Counted from the stretch's first letter, positions 26,561 through 37,414 are shown. The stretch: DNA of 64,000 bases from Hyaloscypha bicolor E (GCF_002865645.1 NW_020194692.1:393317-457316); one strand, 5' to 3'. Notes: generated by a model from the sequence alone, not told the origin. Numbers and translations are program-made.

Positions 26561-26739
26561 TAGAAAGAGAAGTATTAGTAGTATAAGAAAGAGTATAAAG
26601 AATTCAAGTAAAACAGGAAATACTAGAGAAATAATAGTAAGAAGTAATAGATATATAGAAAAAGTACTATAATAAGAAATATATTAATAAGAAGTTCAAG
26701 ATATATAATAAAGTTATACTTTATATAAAGAATATTTAA

Positions 26740-27120
26740 TAGCTATAATCTAGTATAAAGCTAGTAGACAGATATCTCGGCTTCTTTAAAGTTCTGGAAG
26801 TTATAAGAATATATAAATAGATATATTATTTGGAATTACTATTATTATATTAGATCTATAATATTTTCTATATTTTTCTCTTGGAACTATAGTACTTATA
26901 AGCTAGTACTATAGTAGAACTAGAGCCGGTTAAGATTAAAAGTAAAGAGGAATTCGAGATAGAATTTATTATAGCCTATAGGAAGAATAGAAAAGAAAGA
27001 GAGTATCTTATTTATTAAAAGGGCTACTTACTAGTAAATAATATATAGGAACTACTAAATAATCTAGAAAATATAGCTCAAGAATTATAAGAATATTTGA
27101 AAAAGAGTAATATTATAATA
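26740..27120 (+). pseudogene. GPY/F-like segment and chromodomain of element C
   Basis: RYLGFFKVLEVIRIYK-type text (a GPF/Y-like module) is followed by EPVKIKSKEEFEIEFIIAYRKN, then REYLIY, KGYLLVNNI and LLNNLENIAQEL. This matches a chromodomain (the E.E.ILD.R..R....YLVKWKGY....NTWEP..NL..A form), the heterochromatin-binding module at the C-terminus of chromovirus integrases. Trp in the aromatic cage is lost to stops. Confidence 0.78.
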
Positions 27121-27129
27121 CTATTAGCC

Positions 27130-28517
27130 AAACGGAGATATAAAAGATAAATGCTTTTATTAGGAAACTATTAAAAAACTATATATTTATTCTTGGAAAA
27201 ATCATATAAAAATTATTAAAAACTCTAATTTCTATATTCTATAAATACCCTATTCTTATAATTATTTTATATTATCCTTATTATTATCCTTATTAGAATT
27301 CTCTTGAGAAATAGGTAGTAAATTAGCCTATAAAGCTATTAGCTATTAGCAAGAAATAAGGAAGAAATAAGCTTACTTAATACTAAAGAATATTAACTAT
27401 ATTATTAAGAGTATTTTATATTTATACTAAGCTAGTAAAAATTACTTAATCTATTCCTTGGATTATTAGAGGAATTCATTAGCCTCAAATAATAGCTTTA
27501 ATATAAGAAGTATATATAATTTAGTATAGAAAAAAGATAGTAATAGCCTTTTCTCTTTTGGGTAAAGGATAGGGAAGATACTTATATATATTAATAGCTT
27601 AAAAAAGGCGGTTTAACTATACTATATATACTTAAGGAACCTTGGATAATATTAGAATAAGGAATAAAAGAAGAAATTTATAACTTATAGGATTATATTT
27701 CTTATTCTTGGAATAGTAGTAATTATATACCGAGTAATTATTACTTTTAATATAAGTAAGGTCAGGAAACTTAGTAATATTCTTGGAATATTAAAGATAG
27801 TAAGGGCAAATTAAGGATATGGAAGTATTAGCCGAATAAGTAATAATAGGCTAATAAGTACTAAGAGAAGTATTTATTTTAATAAATAAAGAAGTAAAAG
27901 AGGAAATTAGAAGAGGACTTAAATAAAGCTTAAATAAGGCTTAAAGGAGCTTAAAGGAGCTTAAAGAAGGCTTAAAGAAGGAAGGCAAAGGATAAGGAGG
28001 AGCTGGGTATAATATTATAATTAAAGAAAAGGAAGATTAGTTAGTAGGAAAAGGGAGGCCTTTTTATAATACCCTTTTCCCGAATAGTAATTATAAATTC
28101 GGAACCGGTTCTATACCAGGAATATCTAGAAAATTCTAAAGAAGGGATTTACAAATAAACTAGAAGATCGGATTAACTTTTCTAAGCTTTTGGGCCTATA
28201 AAGTAATAATTTATTTATAAATAGAGACTAAGTTAGGATTTATAAACTAATTAGAAGATCGGATAAGCTTTATATCTAATAATATATACTATATTCGTAC
28301 TACCTTTATAAGGGGGAATTACTAAAGGCAATTTGCAAACTAGTTAGGAAGGATTAGTAAATTATATCCTTAATTCTATTACCTGGTATAATAATAGGGT
28401 AATTATAGGAAGTTTTTGGGGAAAGCTAATAGCTAGGAAAGTTTTAGGGAAATATTTATAAAGCTATTTATAGTTTTCCCAGGCCTTTTGGGAATAAGGG
28501 CCCAGAGGGGGGGTTAA
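27130..28517 (+). other. Non-coding 3' region of element C
   Basis: There is no readable protein. It contains purine-rich runs near 27,880-28,060, including short GGAGCTTAAA repeats. The last ~285 bp (28,235-28,517) recur at 31,704-31,989 in front of another LTR. A purine tract beside the 3' LTR (near 28,500) could be the polypurine tract. Confidence 0.6.
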
Positions 28518-28820
28518 TATAATAGGTATATATAATAGTATATAAATAGGTATTAGATATTATAGATCTAGTTTTCTATTTTAGATATAGCTTATAATCG
28601 GAATTATATAAATCACATAGGATTTCCTAATTAAGTAAAGGGCTTTATATACCTGACTAAGTACTAGGGAATATATAGGGAGATGCTCCTAGCTTTGGAA
28701 GGAGTATTAATTAGTCTCTTATTAGAATTAATTCTTGAAATCAGTTATACTTACAAGTATTACTTTATAGCTTATTTACCTTAACTACTTGTATATTACC
28801 CTACTATTACGTGCCTTATA
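28518..28820 (+). repeat. 3' LTR of element C
   Basis: A direct repeat of 21,828-22,130, starting TATAATAG and ending CTTATA. It is followed by TTAGC, the putative target duplication of CTAGC before the 5' LTR. Confidence 0.88.
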
Positions 28821-30960
28821 TTAGCGTCTATTCTTATATATTATATTATACTTAAAGAAGGCTATTAAGGTCGAGCGGGCATTTGTAGCCCGGTCCGTAA
28901 TCTGCTCGGGTAAGAGGTTAGCCGTAAAGTAGACCGTATACTGCCCAGGAAAGTAGATTACGAGGTATTAAACCGGGAGGAACTTCTGGTATATTAGGTA
29001 TTCGAACAGGTACTAGAAAGCCTCTATAGGGCCCATATACCAAGCCTAAAGGTACTAGGTAATCTTATTATCTATTCCCGAAATAGTAATAATTATATAG
29101 TCCGTTCCCTTATAAATATACTTATAGATATATTTAATTACTTATACGGATATATAAACCTCGATATTAATATACGAGCGGAACTTCTAGAGGAGATACG
29201 GGTTATATAGAATAACCTAGCGGTTATTACGGATGACTTCCTGGTCTGGAAAGCCTGGTTTACGGACCGTAAATATACGGCCGTTATTCTAGTACTAGTA
29301 TTCGGGATACCTATTCTTATAGATAATTATTATAGCTGCAAATGCCTTGGGGAACCTCTTCTAATATACGAGTAGGGCTATAGGTATCTTACGGACTATA
29401 TACAGGGCTTTTGGATTATTATTAAGGCTATATGGCCTATAAGATATCTGGCTAGTAACTATGGCCATAAGTTTGCCTATAGGATCCCATAATAGGTCTA
29501 GGAGCTCGGTACAAATAACCTTATTAACTAAATCAGGGGTTAAGAAGATAATATCCCTTTTAAGAAATAAGAACAGGTATATATACGGAAGGCCATGTTT
29601 CTAGTACTTGATTATATAGATATAGCCTATATACCGTCCAAAAAGGTAATTCTTGAGGTCTATAAGAAGCTCTCTTATCTTTAGAATAAAGATCCGGTAG
29701 AGGAGATCCGGACGATTAATTACTTACTACCTATTTAAGAGGTAATCTGTAATCTTAAGCTAGTACGGGTTAGCTATAAAGGTAATAAAGAAGCTTGGCT
29801 TACTAAAGTACTATATAATAGCTATTGAGTCTTGAAAGAGCTACTATATAAAGTAATTACTACCTGTAAAGCTTAATAGAAAGATAAAGTAATAGCTAAT
29901 ATTATTTATACGGATATCCTTATAGATTAGAGCATCCGCAAGTCCCGTATAAACGTCCGTACGGATATTCTACTAGTATAAGCAGAGCTAGTCAAGCGAG
30001 GTAGTCTTATAAGTAATATATATATTAATAACATATTACTAAAAGAGGCGGCTAGTATAAAAGAGTAGAGAGAAGGCTAGACGGATATAGAGATAGTACT
30101 AGTAAAAGACCCGCTACTCGAGCCATATCCGCTAACGGGTCTTATTACGGTCCTATAACTGCAAACTATAGTACTAGTCCGGGTTATTATACGGGAAGAG
30201 CAAGATATAGTAGAGCGGTATATATACTATATATATAGTATTAATTATATATATTTACAGATACTTGTGGCCTGCCTTACGGACTATAAGTACCAGATTA
30301 TAGTGGCTTATATCCGTATACTTGTCTAGAATAAGGGCTATAACCTCATTACTTATTAGGAGGTTCTTATAATAATAATTAGTACCCGACTCGAGAATTA
30401 AGTATATTTACGGGTTAAGTAAGATCCGGAAATCGGTTTACTAGCTCGCAAGATACTTACGGGCTATTTTATAGACTATAATAAACGGATTATAATCCGT
30501 AAACATATCCGTAAGCTATAAAAGAACCATATGGTCTAAGTAAGGAAAGTTAGTAGCCCGTATATTAGTTATAAAGAGCGGATTATAAAAGAAGAGCTAT
30601 ATAAAGGAGGGTTCGGTATATAAAGCGGGCTATAGCAGGCCTTGGAAGTAAAAGAGCTTACTATAGATCTAAAAATACTAGATCTTACGGGAGAAGTCAA
30701 TTTATATATCTTTCTTATACTTAACTAATATAAAGGCAAAAGTATAATTATATACCCGGATATTTGTCCGGAAGGCCCGGTAGAGCGAATTATTACCCAT
30801 AAAGAGGTAAGAGAGGTATAAAGGAGGCTTGCGGATTAGAGGAAGTACTATATTGCCCTTTTTATAATAGGCCTCAAAGTGATCGTCCATATAGCTAAAA
30901 TAGAAGGCTCCGCAAGTTATATAGTAACCCGTAAGCGGACCAGTCATATATACGGGGGCT
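28821..30960 (-). pseudogene. Helitron Rep/helicase, N-terminal half
   Basis: This is the first half of the minus-strand Helitron transposase. The N-terminus is a short surviving frame (30,947-30,702) with CGAF, then LPLIRKPPLYLSYLF and FRTNIRVYNYTFAF, matching the Helitron_like_N region (CCGKG....LP....P..L..L.......F..NIR.YN..FAF). Further on come NRYPEY, FTVRKPGF, NNR.VILYNPYLL, KFRSYINIEVYISV and YIYKYIYKGTD at about 29,350-29,100, then ITQYL.AWYMGPIEAF and FPGQYTVYF. These are hallmark Helitron blocks. Joined to 21,827-19,600 they give roughly 4.4 kb, the usual size of such an ORF. RIP stops make it inactive. Confidence 0.88.
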
Positions 30961-31704
30961 AGCCGGAAGCAGGAGAGAAAGGCAGGAGGCTATATAATAG
31001 GTAGGTCGGCAGGAGGGTTCTCCAAGATATTAACTAGGGCCGCAACGGACGGTTAACGGATCCGTCGCTGGCGCTATAGGGCTGGCTCGTCCGCAGAAAC
31101 GTCTGTAATCGACCGTCGTTATTGCCGAGAGATAGGAAGGGTATTTGGATCGAGTTCTTATAAGGCAGGGCATTGCTGGATACGATTAGTAGCTGACCGG
31201 GCCTATTAACTAGTTAGTTAAGCCAGAAAAAGGGGGGAAATACAGACTCAATAGCGATTATAGCTCTTATATACCTTAGCCCGTTCTGTAATAAAGTCAG
31301 AAGCAGGCCGATTTTGCCTACAGGCAGTATAAAAGCGAGGAGGATCCATAATATATAAGTAAAAGGGAGAGTAGTAAAGGTGGGAGTAATAAAGAGAAGA
31401 GGAAAGTAAGGCCAGGTTTTTTTTTTAGCGCTTTCTACGGAATTGCTAGCTTAAGATTTTCCCCCAAGCTTTAAAAAATCGCAATAAAAGCCCCTCGTAT
31501 TCCAGAACTACTAAAATATAGAGAAAGATACTTGAGCTTCTCCTCTCTTATCCTAAGCTTAGTACTAAGGATTTGAACGTAATCGTATTCCGATACGTGA
31601 TTCCCTAGAAGGGGGCGATTCTGGCGTTCCGCACGTGACTAGTATTTTCTAAGGGGCCCCGAGAGCCAACCGCTTAGGGTAGTCCGACCGTAGGACAATA
31701 TAGA
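30960..31704. other. Helitron 5' flank, GC-richer
   Basis: This segment has more G and C than its surroundings and keeps many CpG. I see no coding signal. The Helitron 5' terminus is expected here but could not be fixed. The part from 31,400 to 31,700 contains two ACGTGA motifs (near 31,595 and 31,634) and may be pre-insertion DNA. Confidence 0.4.
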
Positions 31705-32326
31705 AGAGGATTTATAAACTAATTAGAAAACAGGAAGAGCTTTATATCTAATAATATATATTATACCTGTATTACCTTTATAAGAAGAAATCGCTAGAGG
31801 CAATTTACGAGTTAACTAGATAGGGTTAGTAAACTATATTCTTAATTCCATTACCTAATATAATAATAAGATAATTATAGGAAATCTTTAGAGAGAACTA
31901 GTAGTCGGAAAAGTTTCAGGGAATTATTTATAAAGCTATTTATAGTTTTCTCAGGCCTTTTGGGAATAAGGGCCCAGAGAAGGAATTAATATAATAGATA
32001 TATATAATAATATATAGGCAGGTATTAGATATTATAGATCTAGTTTCCTATTTTATATAAAGCTTATAATTAGAATTATATAGGTAATTAGAATTATACG
32101 GATTATATGAGATTATATTTCCTAGTTAAGTAAAGTACTTTATAGGCTTAGCTAAGTACTAGGGAATATATAGGGAGATACTCCTAGCTTTAGAAAGAGG
32201 TATTAATTAGTCTTTTATTAGAATTAATTCTTGGAATTAGTTATACTTGCAAGTATTACTCTATAGCTTACTTACCTTAACTACTTATATATTACTTTAC
32301 TATTATATGCCTTATATAATTATTAA
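31704..32326 (+). mobile_element. 5'-truncated 3' end of a second element C copy (with LTR)
   Basis: 31,704-31,989 matches 28,235-28,517, the region before the 3' LTR of element C. It is followed by an LTR-like copy at 31,990-32,326, which again starts TATAATAG and ends CTTATA. Nothing of the coding region is left. The LTR is about 34 bp longer because of a small internal duplication around 32,070-32,105. C/T and G/A differences show independent RIP. Confidence 0.8.
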
Positions 32327-32835
32327 TAACTCTATTATAACAGGCAAGTCTATATATCTAGAAGTAGTTTATATTACTAATAATACTATATTTAGATCTG
32401 GTAATAATATCTACTATAACCCAAATAAATAGCAGGACCGCTCTTATAAACCCAAGTATAAGAAGAATAAGGATAGAAAGAAAGCAAACTCTATAAAAGG
32501 CTCTAGCTAGTCTAGTATTAAATATAGTAGTACTTAATAGGGAATTAGAAAGGGAAAAGAGGCTATAGGAGCCGAGTTATTAAGAAAATATATCTAAAAG
32601 TTAATTACTATAGCTATAGGCAATTTAATTCCGTTCTATAAGTTTGCCTACTATAACCTCTAGTTTCCTAAGCCCTGTATCTAGTATTATTTCTCCTTCG
32701 AACCTCCTACCTGCCAGGTCAAGATTAAAGATCCCGGCAAAGCGTATAAGGCCGTTATTAGGTCCGTCGGTAATAAATTTGAAGTATTACTCAGTGATTT
32801 ATTACGTAAGAAAATAAAAATCAATTTATTACACG
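32327..32835. other. Transition from RIP'd to ordinary DNA
   Basis: CA and TG frequency rises steadily, especially after about 32,650. No gene or repeat was recognised. The short frames here lack any family resemblance. Confidence 0.4.
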
Positions 32836-32964
32836 TTATCCCTTCGTCCGGTGAGACATGTCCACACGCTAGCAAGGGGGTGTGCCGCACTGAACAGGGG
32901 GGGCTCGCCTGGCACAGGGAGCATAATAATTATATACCTTTGCATATAAATTTATTAGTAAGCT
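32836..32964. repeat. Left TIR of piggyBac-like element
   Basis: An inverted copy of 34,780-34,908, with mismatches only near the inner end. It begins TTATCCCTTCGTCCGG. Confidence 0.9.
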
Positions 32965-33149
32965 ACATCGCATGGATGAAATCGCATCCAGTAATACCCC
33001 TCTAGTACGCACTCATAGCCAGTAATAGACCATTCTTCCAGCCCACCACCAGAGCCTAATGGGCTAAAAACCACCTAATCACTTGCAAATATACTTCACA
33101 AACTTGGACCAATCACAGACGTTTCCTACAAGCCTTTCCAACCCGAATC

Positions 33150-34789
33150 TAGACAGCCAGCAAGAGCAATTCTACCTCCTGATTTTCCACGAAAACCACG
33201 CCCGTTCGATTACTTTAGCCTATTCTTTACTCCCAAGCTTTTCCAGACAATTACTACAAATACTAATCGATATACGAGTATACAAAGGCTATATATAAAG
33301 GAGAAGAGGGTACGAGAATGGACAGATTTACTTCTAGAGGAATTATACGTATTTCTCGGTACTATTATATATATGGGAGTATACGATAAGCCTCAAATTG
33401 AGATATACTAGAATTCAGACTTTAATAAAGGTCCTCTATACTCAATTACAAGCCATATATCGCTCTGCCGCTTTAAATAAATCAAGCGGTATTGCTATAT
33501 TTCGTATCCTATAAATAATAAGCAAAATGGGTATTACTTACCAAATAATAAGCTTTGGTGGTATAAGCTTGAACCTCTTGCTTCGTCTATACAAGCTTCT
33601 TGTCAAGTATATTACTCGCCTTTATCTAAAGTGAGTATTAACGAACTTATAGTACGGTGCTTTGGCAGGTGCGTTTCCTCCATTTTTATTACCCCGCTAC
33701 CCCGCTAATTATTATTCTAGATCCTTATATATATACAAAATGCCCAAAAAGCCGATTAAACAAGGGTATAAAATCTACAGGCTTGCGGATTATGGATATA
33801 TATATAATTAGACTTGGAGCTTGCGAGAGAAGGGGCTACAAAAAATAACTCTCCATCCAACCCTTACAAATACCGGTTCTCTGGTACGAAATCTGACACT
33901 TTCCCTTCTACGCTACTACCTTATAATATACCTCGATAATTACTTTACCTCTATACCCTTATTTTCAGAGCTACGAGCCTGTAAATTTGGTACAGTAGAT
34001 ACTACTCGCCCGTACAAGCTATTTCCACCAGAATTATCAGTAATCAAAAATCGGTTCGCTATAAAGCTAGAATGGAATACCTTGCTTGCAGCAGTGGTTT
34101 AGGATATACTTTGCTTAGCTTGGCAAGATAATAGTATTATCTTAGCTTTAAGTAATATCCATACCGTAAATAAAGCGAAGGACTGGCGAGTAAAGGAAAG
34201 AAAACGTCCTGTAAAGACGTCCACAAATAGGCAAATCGTACGGGAGGTTTTTGGCGAAATGCCAATAAAGGAGCTTCAGATTCCTAGCTTTATTAATGAT
34301 TATAATCAATATATGGGAGGGGTGGATCTCGCAAACCAATTCAGGGAAGTATATGAGAGTCACAAGCCTACCTTTAGGAATTGGTGGCCCTTGTTTTACT
34401 GGCTAATCGAGGTAGCCTGTATAAATGGTTACAGGCTTTACCGATTAAGTACAGTAGAGGAACGTCCCCTTACGCACTTGCAATTCAGAATCGAGCTTTA
34501 TTATAAGCTATTAGGGTATTCTGAGAAGGCAAAGCTAGAGAGCTTGCGAGTAGGGTTAGGGGGAAGGAGGGTATTTAATCCCGATGCCCCGCACTTGTAT
34601 TACTGGGATAAGCGCCCTAGAGGCACTTGTACATGGTGTTTATATAAACAAAGATGCCAAAAGGTCCTTGGGAAAGCTATAGAAGGGAGGGCAAAGCGCT
34701 CTATTAGGGGTTGTGTGTTTTGTAAGGTAAACTTGTATAAGGTGGGGGAGTGCTGGACGCGATTTCATTCCACTAATATAGCTTACTAA
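33150..34789 (+). pseudogene. piggyBac-like transposase (DDE_Tnp_1_7), broken
   Basis: The transposase would cut and paste its own element through a DDD catalytic triad. One frame from about 33,205 reads FDYFSLFFTPKLFQTI, then LLLEELYVFLGTIIYMGV and KPQIEIY, and meets a TAG at 33,409-33,411 and a TAA soon after. SINELIVRCFGR (near 33,640) corresponds to the DE-containing S.DE.M..F.GR block with the acid changed. IYLDNYFTSIPLF (33,930) keeps the second D block. The long final frame (34,259-34,789) contains FINDYNQYMGGVDLANQF, the third catalytic D block, and ends in a Cys-rich zinc-finger-like tail (CTWC, CVFC). Several stops and frame changes mean no functional protein. A start Met is not clear. 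Confidence 0.85.
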
Positions 34790-34908
34790 TAAATTTATAT
34801 ACAAAGGTACATAATTATTATGCTCCCTGTGCCAGGCGAGCCCCCCCTGTTCAGTGCGGCACACCCCCTTGCTAGCGTGTGGACATGTCTCACCGGACGA
34901 AGGGATAA
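34780..34908. repeat. Right TIR of piggyBac-like element
   Basis: An inverted copy of 32,836-32,964. The transposase stop codon (34,787-34,789) lies inside this repeat, so the last codons are part of the TIR. Confidence 0.9.
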
Positions 34909-35060
34909 AGAGGTCGCATTCCGGGTAGCTGGTACGTAACTTTTGTGGCTTGGACATAGCTTTAATATAAGGCTAAGATTATGACTTTCATTTTTTTATT
35001 ACCTATTACAAAATTTGCAGGGACTCACCGACGCTTTGCTCTTTTAATCAGTATATTAAA
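34909..35060. other. Short flank right of the piggyBac-like element
   Basis: Ordinary-composition DNA with no gene seen. Confidence 0.4.
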
Positions 35061-35995
35061 TGATTTAGTTTGATTTGATTATAGCCTCTGAATCAAATCA
35101 AATCAAGTCAAAATCTACTTAATCAAATCATAATTAACTATAATCAACTATAGTTAATTATAGTTAATTATTTAGTCACGTGAGCGTACACGTGCGCTCG
35201 GAGGTTTAAAGGCGAGATAAGGCTAAAATTAGGCTTAGGCTAGTCCGTATTCGGTATCGCTTAAGGCGCTCCTTACTAAATCGGGTATCGCACTGCTTGG
35301 TAAGCGAAGCGGCGCGAGCCGAAGGCGCTAAAACCTCCTCGATTTTCTAGTAATTCTTCGCTACCTTATAAATCTTATTATTATAAATAAATTAGCTAAA
35401 AATAGGCTCTCTTACAAATGGACGCTTTAAAATTAGAGGGTTATATCTAATTAGACGCTTATTAAATAATCTTCTATATTCTAGAGAATTTACATATAAA
35501 TAAGTGATTTTCCTCAGGTTACTTTCTTCTTCCTTTACTTTATATATAAATATCTCAATAATTATAGCTCTAATTAAGAAGCTTTCGACTATAAACTTAC
35601 TTGTTTTTACTCGATATATTCGAAAATATCTCAATATTCTTTAATTAACCTTAATATCCCTCAAATAGGGAGAAATAAAAAAGAATAAATAAGGATAAAA
35701 AAGATAAAGAAGAGGTTTCTAAGAAAGATATCCAGTTTTTTATACCCGATTTAGACTAGCTTTATACTCTTATATATATCCTATAAGTTTTGTTTATACC
35801 TTATTAATATAGCCGTTAGTTATTTAATAATCTTTTAAGTTACTTGAGAAATTTAAGTTTTCTTAGTATCACGTGATGATTTTAGCTAATTATAATTAAT
35901 TATAATCATAATCAAATCAAATCAAGTCAAAATTTGCTGAATCAAATCATAATCAACTATAATTAACTCTAGTTAATTATAATTAATTAGCCTTG
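35060..35995. repeat. ~0.9-kb segment bounded by AATCAAATC direct repeats
   Basis: Direct repeats of about 80-95 bp occur at about 35,089-35,172 and 35,898-35,985. Each starts AATCAAATCAAATCAAGTCA and runs into palindromic TTAATTATAGTTAATTA-like DNA. A CACGTGA motif lies just inside each repeat (35,176 and 35,871). The inner part is GC-richer near 35,200-35,330, and the rest is AT-rich. A frame of 80 codons at 35,392-35,634 (-) has no family resemblance. The unit may be a small non-autonomous transposon or a pair of short terminal repeats, but I cannot classify it. Confidence 0.5.
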
Positions 35996-36340
35996 ATTTT
36001 TTATTTTTTTTGATACACTGCTTCCAATCAAACAGCGACTGTCTTGCGAAAAGAAGGAGTCAAATCTAGAGGAAATGGCGGAAAAGGTATCTGGAATTTG
36101 AACAGTCTTTGACATCTTGATTACAGTAGGAGGCGAAAATAGTGTCTCACGGGACACTCTGTGTTTTTAATTTGGACCCATTTTTACCCAGCACTACTAC
36201 CGTTACGGCCTAGCTGATCTTCAAACCCTGTATCCCTTGCTCTGTTTGCAATTCAGGGTAGCACCTTTTTTGCACAACGAAATAGATAACGTGAAAGGTC
36301 TTATTAAGGAAGAGTAGCACTAAAGTTGGGCAGTTACTAA

Positions 36341-37414
36341 CTACGTCCCACTGATATCCCGATTCCAAGCAGTCAAGAATTTCTCCTTTAGGTCTGTTGC
36401 TGGAGCGTTGACGCCGTCTAAGGCACCTGTAAGAGCGGCCCCAACAGCTACACCTGCTCCAGCTAAGCCGGTGGCCAGAATCCCGCCTACTGCAGCTCCT
36501 CCCATTGCCGCACTTTGACACCAGGCGAAAAGACTACCGGCTTCTACTAGACCTATGCTTGATTGCCACGCAGCGGCAGCAGATCCAGCAGCTGGTCCTG
36601 CCGCTCCGAATCCCACCGCACCGAGAATAGGCAGTGCAATAATAGAGGCCAGAGAGGCAATGCCACCGGCGACTTGGAGACCAAAGAGGACGGGATGCTT
36701 TATAATGTAGCCCATGACCTTTGAACGTAGAGACTCTAGATAGAGAACTTAGCAAAATGAAGAAACTCATATATGCTGGCATAGAGAAGCATTGAGGACT
36801 AATATTTCTGGCGAGGATAAGAAGTAGATGGACAGTCAAACGTAAAAATTACTTATAACAGAAATCTAAAAAGACAACGTACCGTCCATACTGCGAGCAG
36901 CCAGTAAATCCTTGGCAAATCCAGGACACCAACATGCTAGGATCCTCACCGCTCTCGGTAATTCCCAAACATCTTCTGGAAACTCTCCTTTGGCAAGACA
37001 AGATTGAATATGCTCCCCCCCTTCTACACTACTAAACATCTCTTTGCCCGAAAGCACCTGGTATAAGAGACCACCTAGAGCAAACAGTTCTGCACGTCGA
37101 ACTTTTTCTTCACTAGAGTCGAGTCGTTCAATTATCGCATTGGGGATCCTATAGCGTGCTGAATATACTCTGGTAGATAGTGAAGCTGGCGATGTATTGT
37201 CCGCGCAATTCTCTCCTGAGCCGTCGAGTCTGAGGATAAGATCCCAATCGCGAACTCCACCGTCTGAATTTTGTTGATCGAGGAATTGTTCTGAAATGAA
37301 TCTTAACCATTGGAGACGAGTTTCGATAGGGACGTCGGAACTATTGGGAAGTAGAAGTAGAGGCGATGCGGATTGCTCTACGCGGACACGACAAATAGCT
37401 TCTTGAAATGACAT
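36341..37414 (-). CDS. Kinase-like/ISG12 (IFI6/IFI27) domain fusion protein
   Basis: Proposed exons are 37,414-36,883 and 36,735-36,341, with a 147-bp GTACGT...CTAG intron; the join is in phase and gives about 308 aa. The first ~180 residues resemble the C-lobe of fungal kinase-like proteins (AELFALGGLLYQVLSGKEMF, then KGEFPEDV..LP and ILACWCPGFAKDL). No ATP loop, HRD/DFG pair or full N-lobe is present, so it is a pseudokinase or a truncated kinase. The C-terminal ~120 residues are an Ala/Gly-rich, hydrophobic ISG12-type domain (GFGAAGPAAGSAAAAWQSS, AGSLFAWCQSAAMGG), a membrane-inserting family. The frame is open upstream of 37,414 to 37,471 but begins with TTG, so an upstream exon is possible. 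It is divergent from the ankyrin-kinase gene 2.5 kb away, which has a similar C-lobe. The fold assignment is inference from motifs. Confidence 0.65.

Larger units (their letters stand above)
21828..28820 (+). mobile_element. Complete chromodomain Ty3/gypsy retrotransposon nested in Helitron (element C)
   Basis: Two near-identical direct LTRs (21,828-22,130 and 28,518-28,820) bound a plus-strand gag-pol. The flanking bases CTAGC (21,823-21,827) and TTAGC (28,821-28,825) look like a 5-bp target duplication with one C-to-T change. The inside reads gag with two zinc knuckles, protease, RT, RNase H, integrase and a C-terminal chromodomain, the order of fungal chromoviruses, which use the chromodomain to target heterochromatin. 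About 1.1-1.4 kb of non-coding DNA precedes the 3' LTR. Many stops (RIP) make it inactive. The host sequence on both sides is the same Helitron, so this is a nested insertion. Confidence 0.9.
32836..34908 (+). mobile_element. piggyBac-like DNA transposon with 129-bp TIRs
   Basis: Two terminal inverted repeats of 129 bp (32,836-32,964 and 34,780-34,908) differ at about two positions. They flank a 1.8-kb interior with a broken piggyBac-family transposase on the plus strand. The ends read TTATCCC...GGGATAA. The CCC/GGG start fits piggyBac, but the canonical TTAA target duplication is not evident. The near-identical TIRs contrast with the decayed ORF. The element does not show the CA/TG depletion of the block to its left, so it arrived after, or escaped, RIP. 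Confidence 0.85.

Noticed and set aside
30702..30947. 81-codon minus frame as a stand-alone gene
   Set aside because: It matches the N-terminal Helitron transposase region and is just a stop-free patch of that pseudogene.
32247..32432. 61-codon plus frame
   Set aside because: It starts inside the LTR copy and has no family resemblance; a chance frame in AT-rich DNA.
32687..32890. 67-codon minus frame overlapping the left piggyBac TIR
   Set aside because: Half of it lies in the inverted repeat, and the mirror frame at 34,640-34,957 shares its text; not a gene.
34836..34839. TTAA target duplication for the piggyBac-like element
   Set aside because: The flanks of 32,836-34,908 do not show TTAA on both sides; the ends read TTAT/ATAA, which belong to the inverted repeat.
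35392..35634. 80-codon minus frame in the AATCAAATC-bounded segment
   Set aside because: AT-driven composition (Ile/Tyr/Arg-rich), no known motif, no flanking coding signal.
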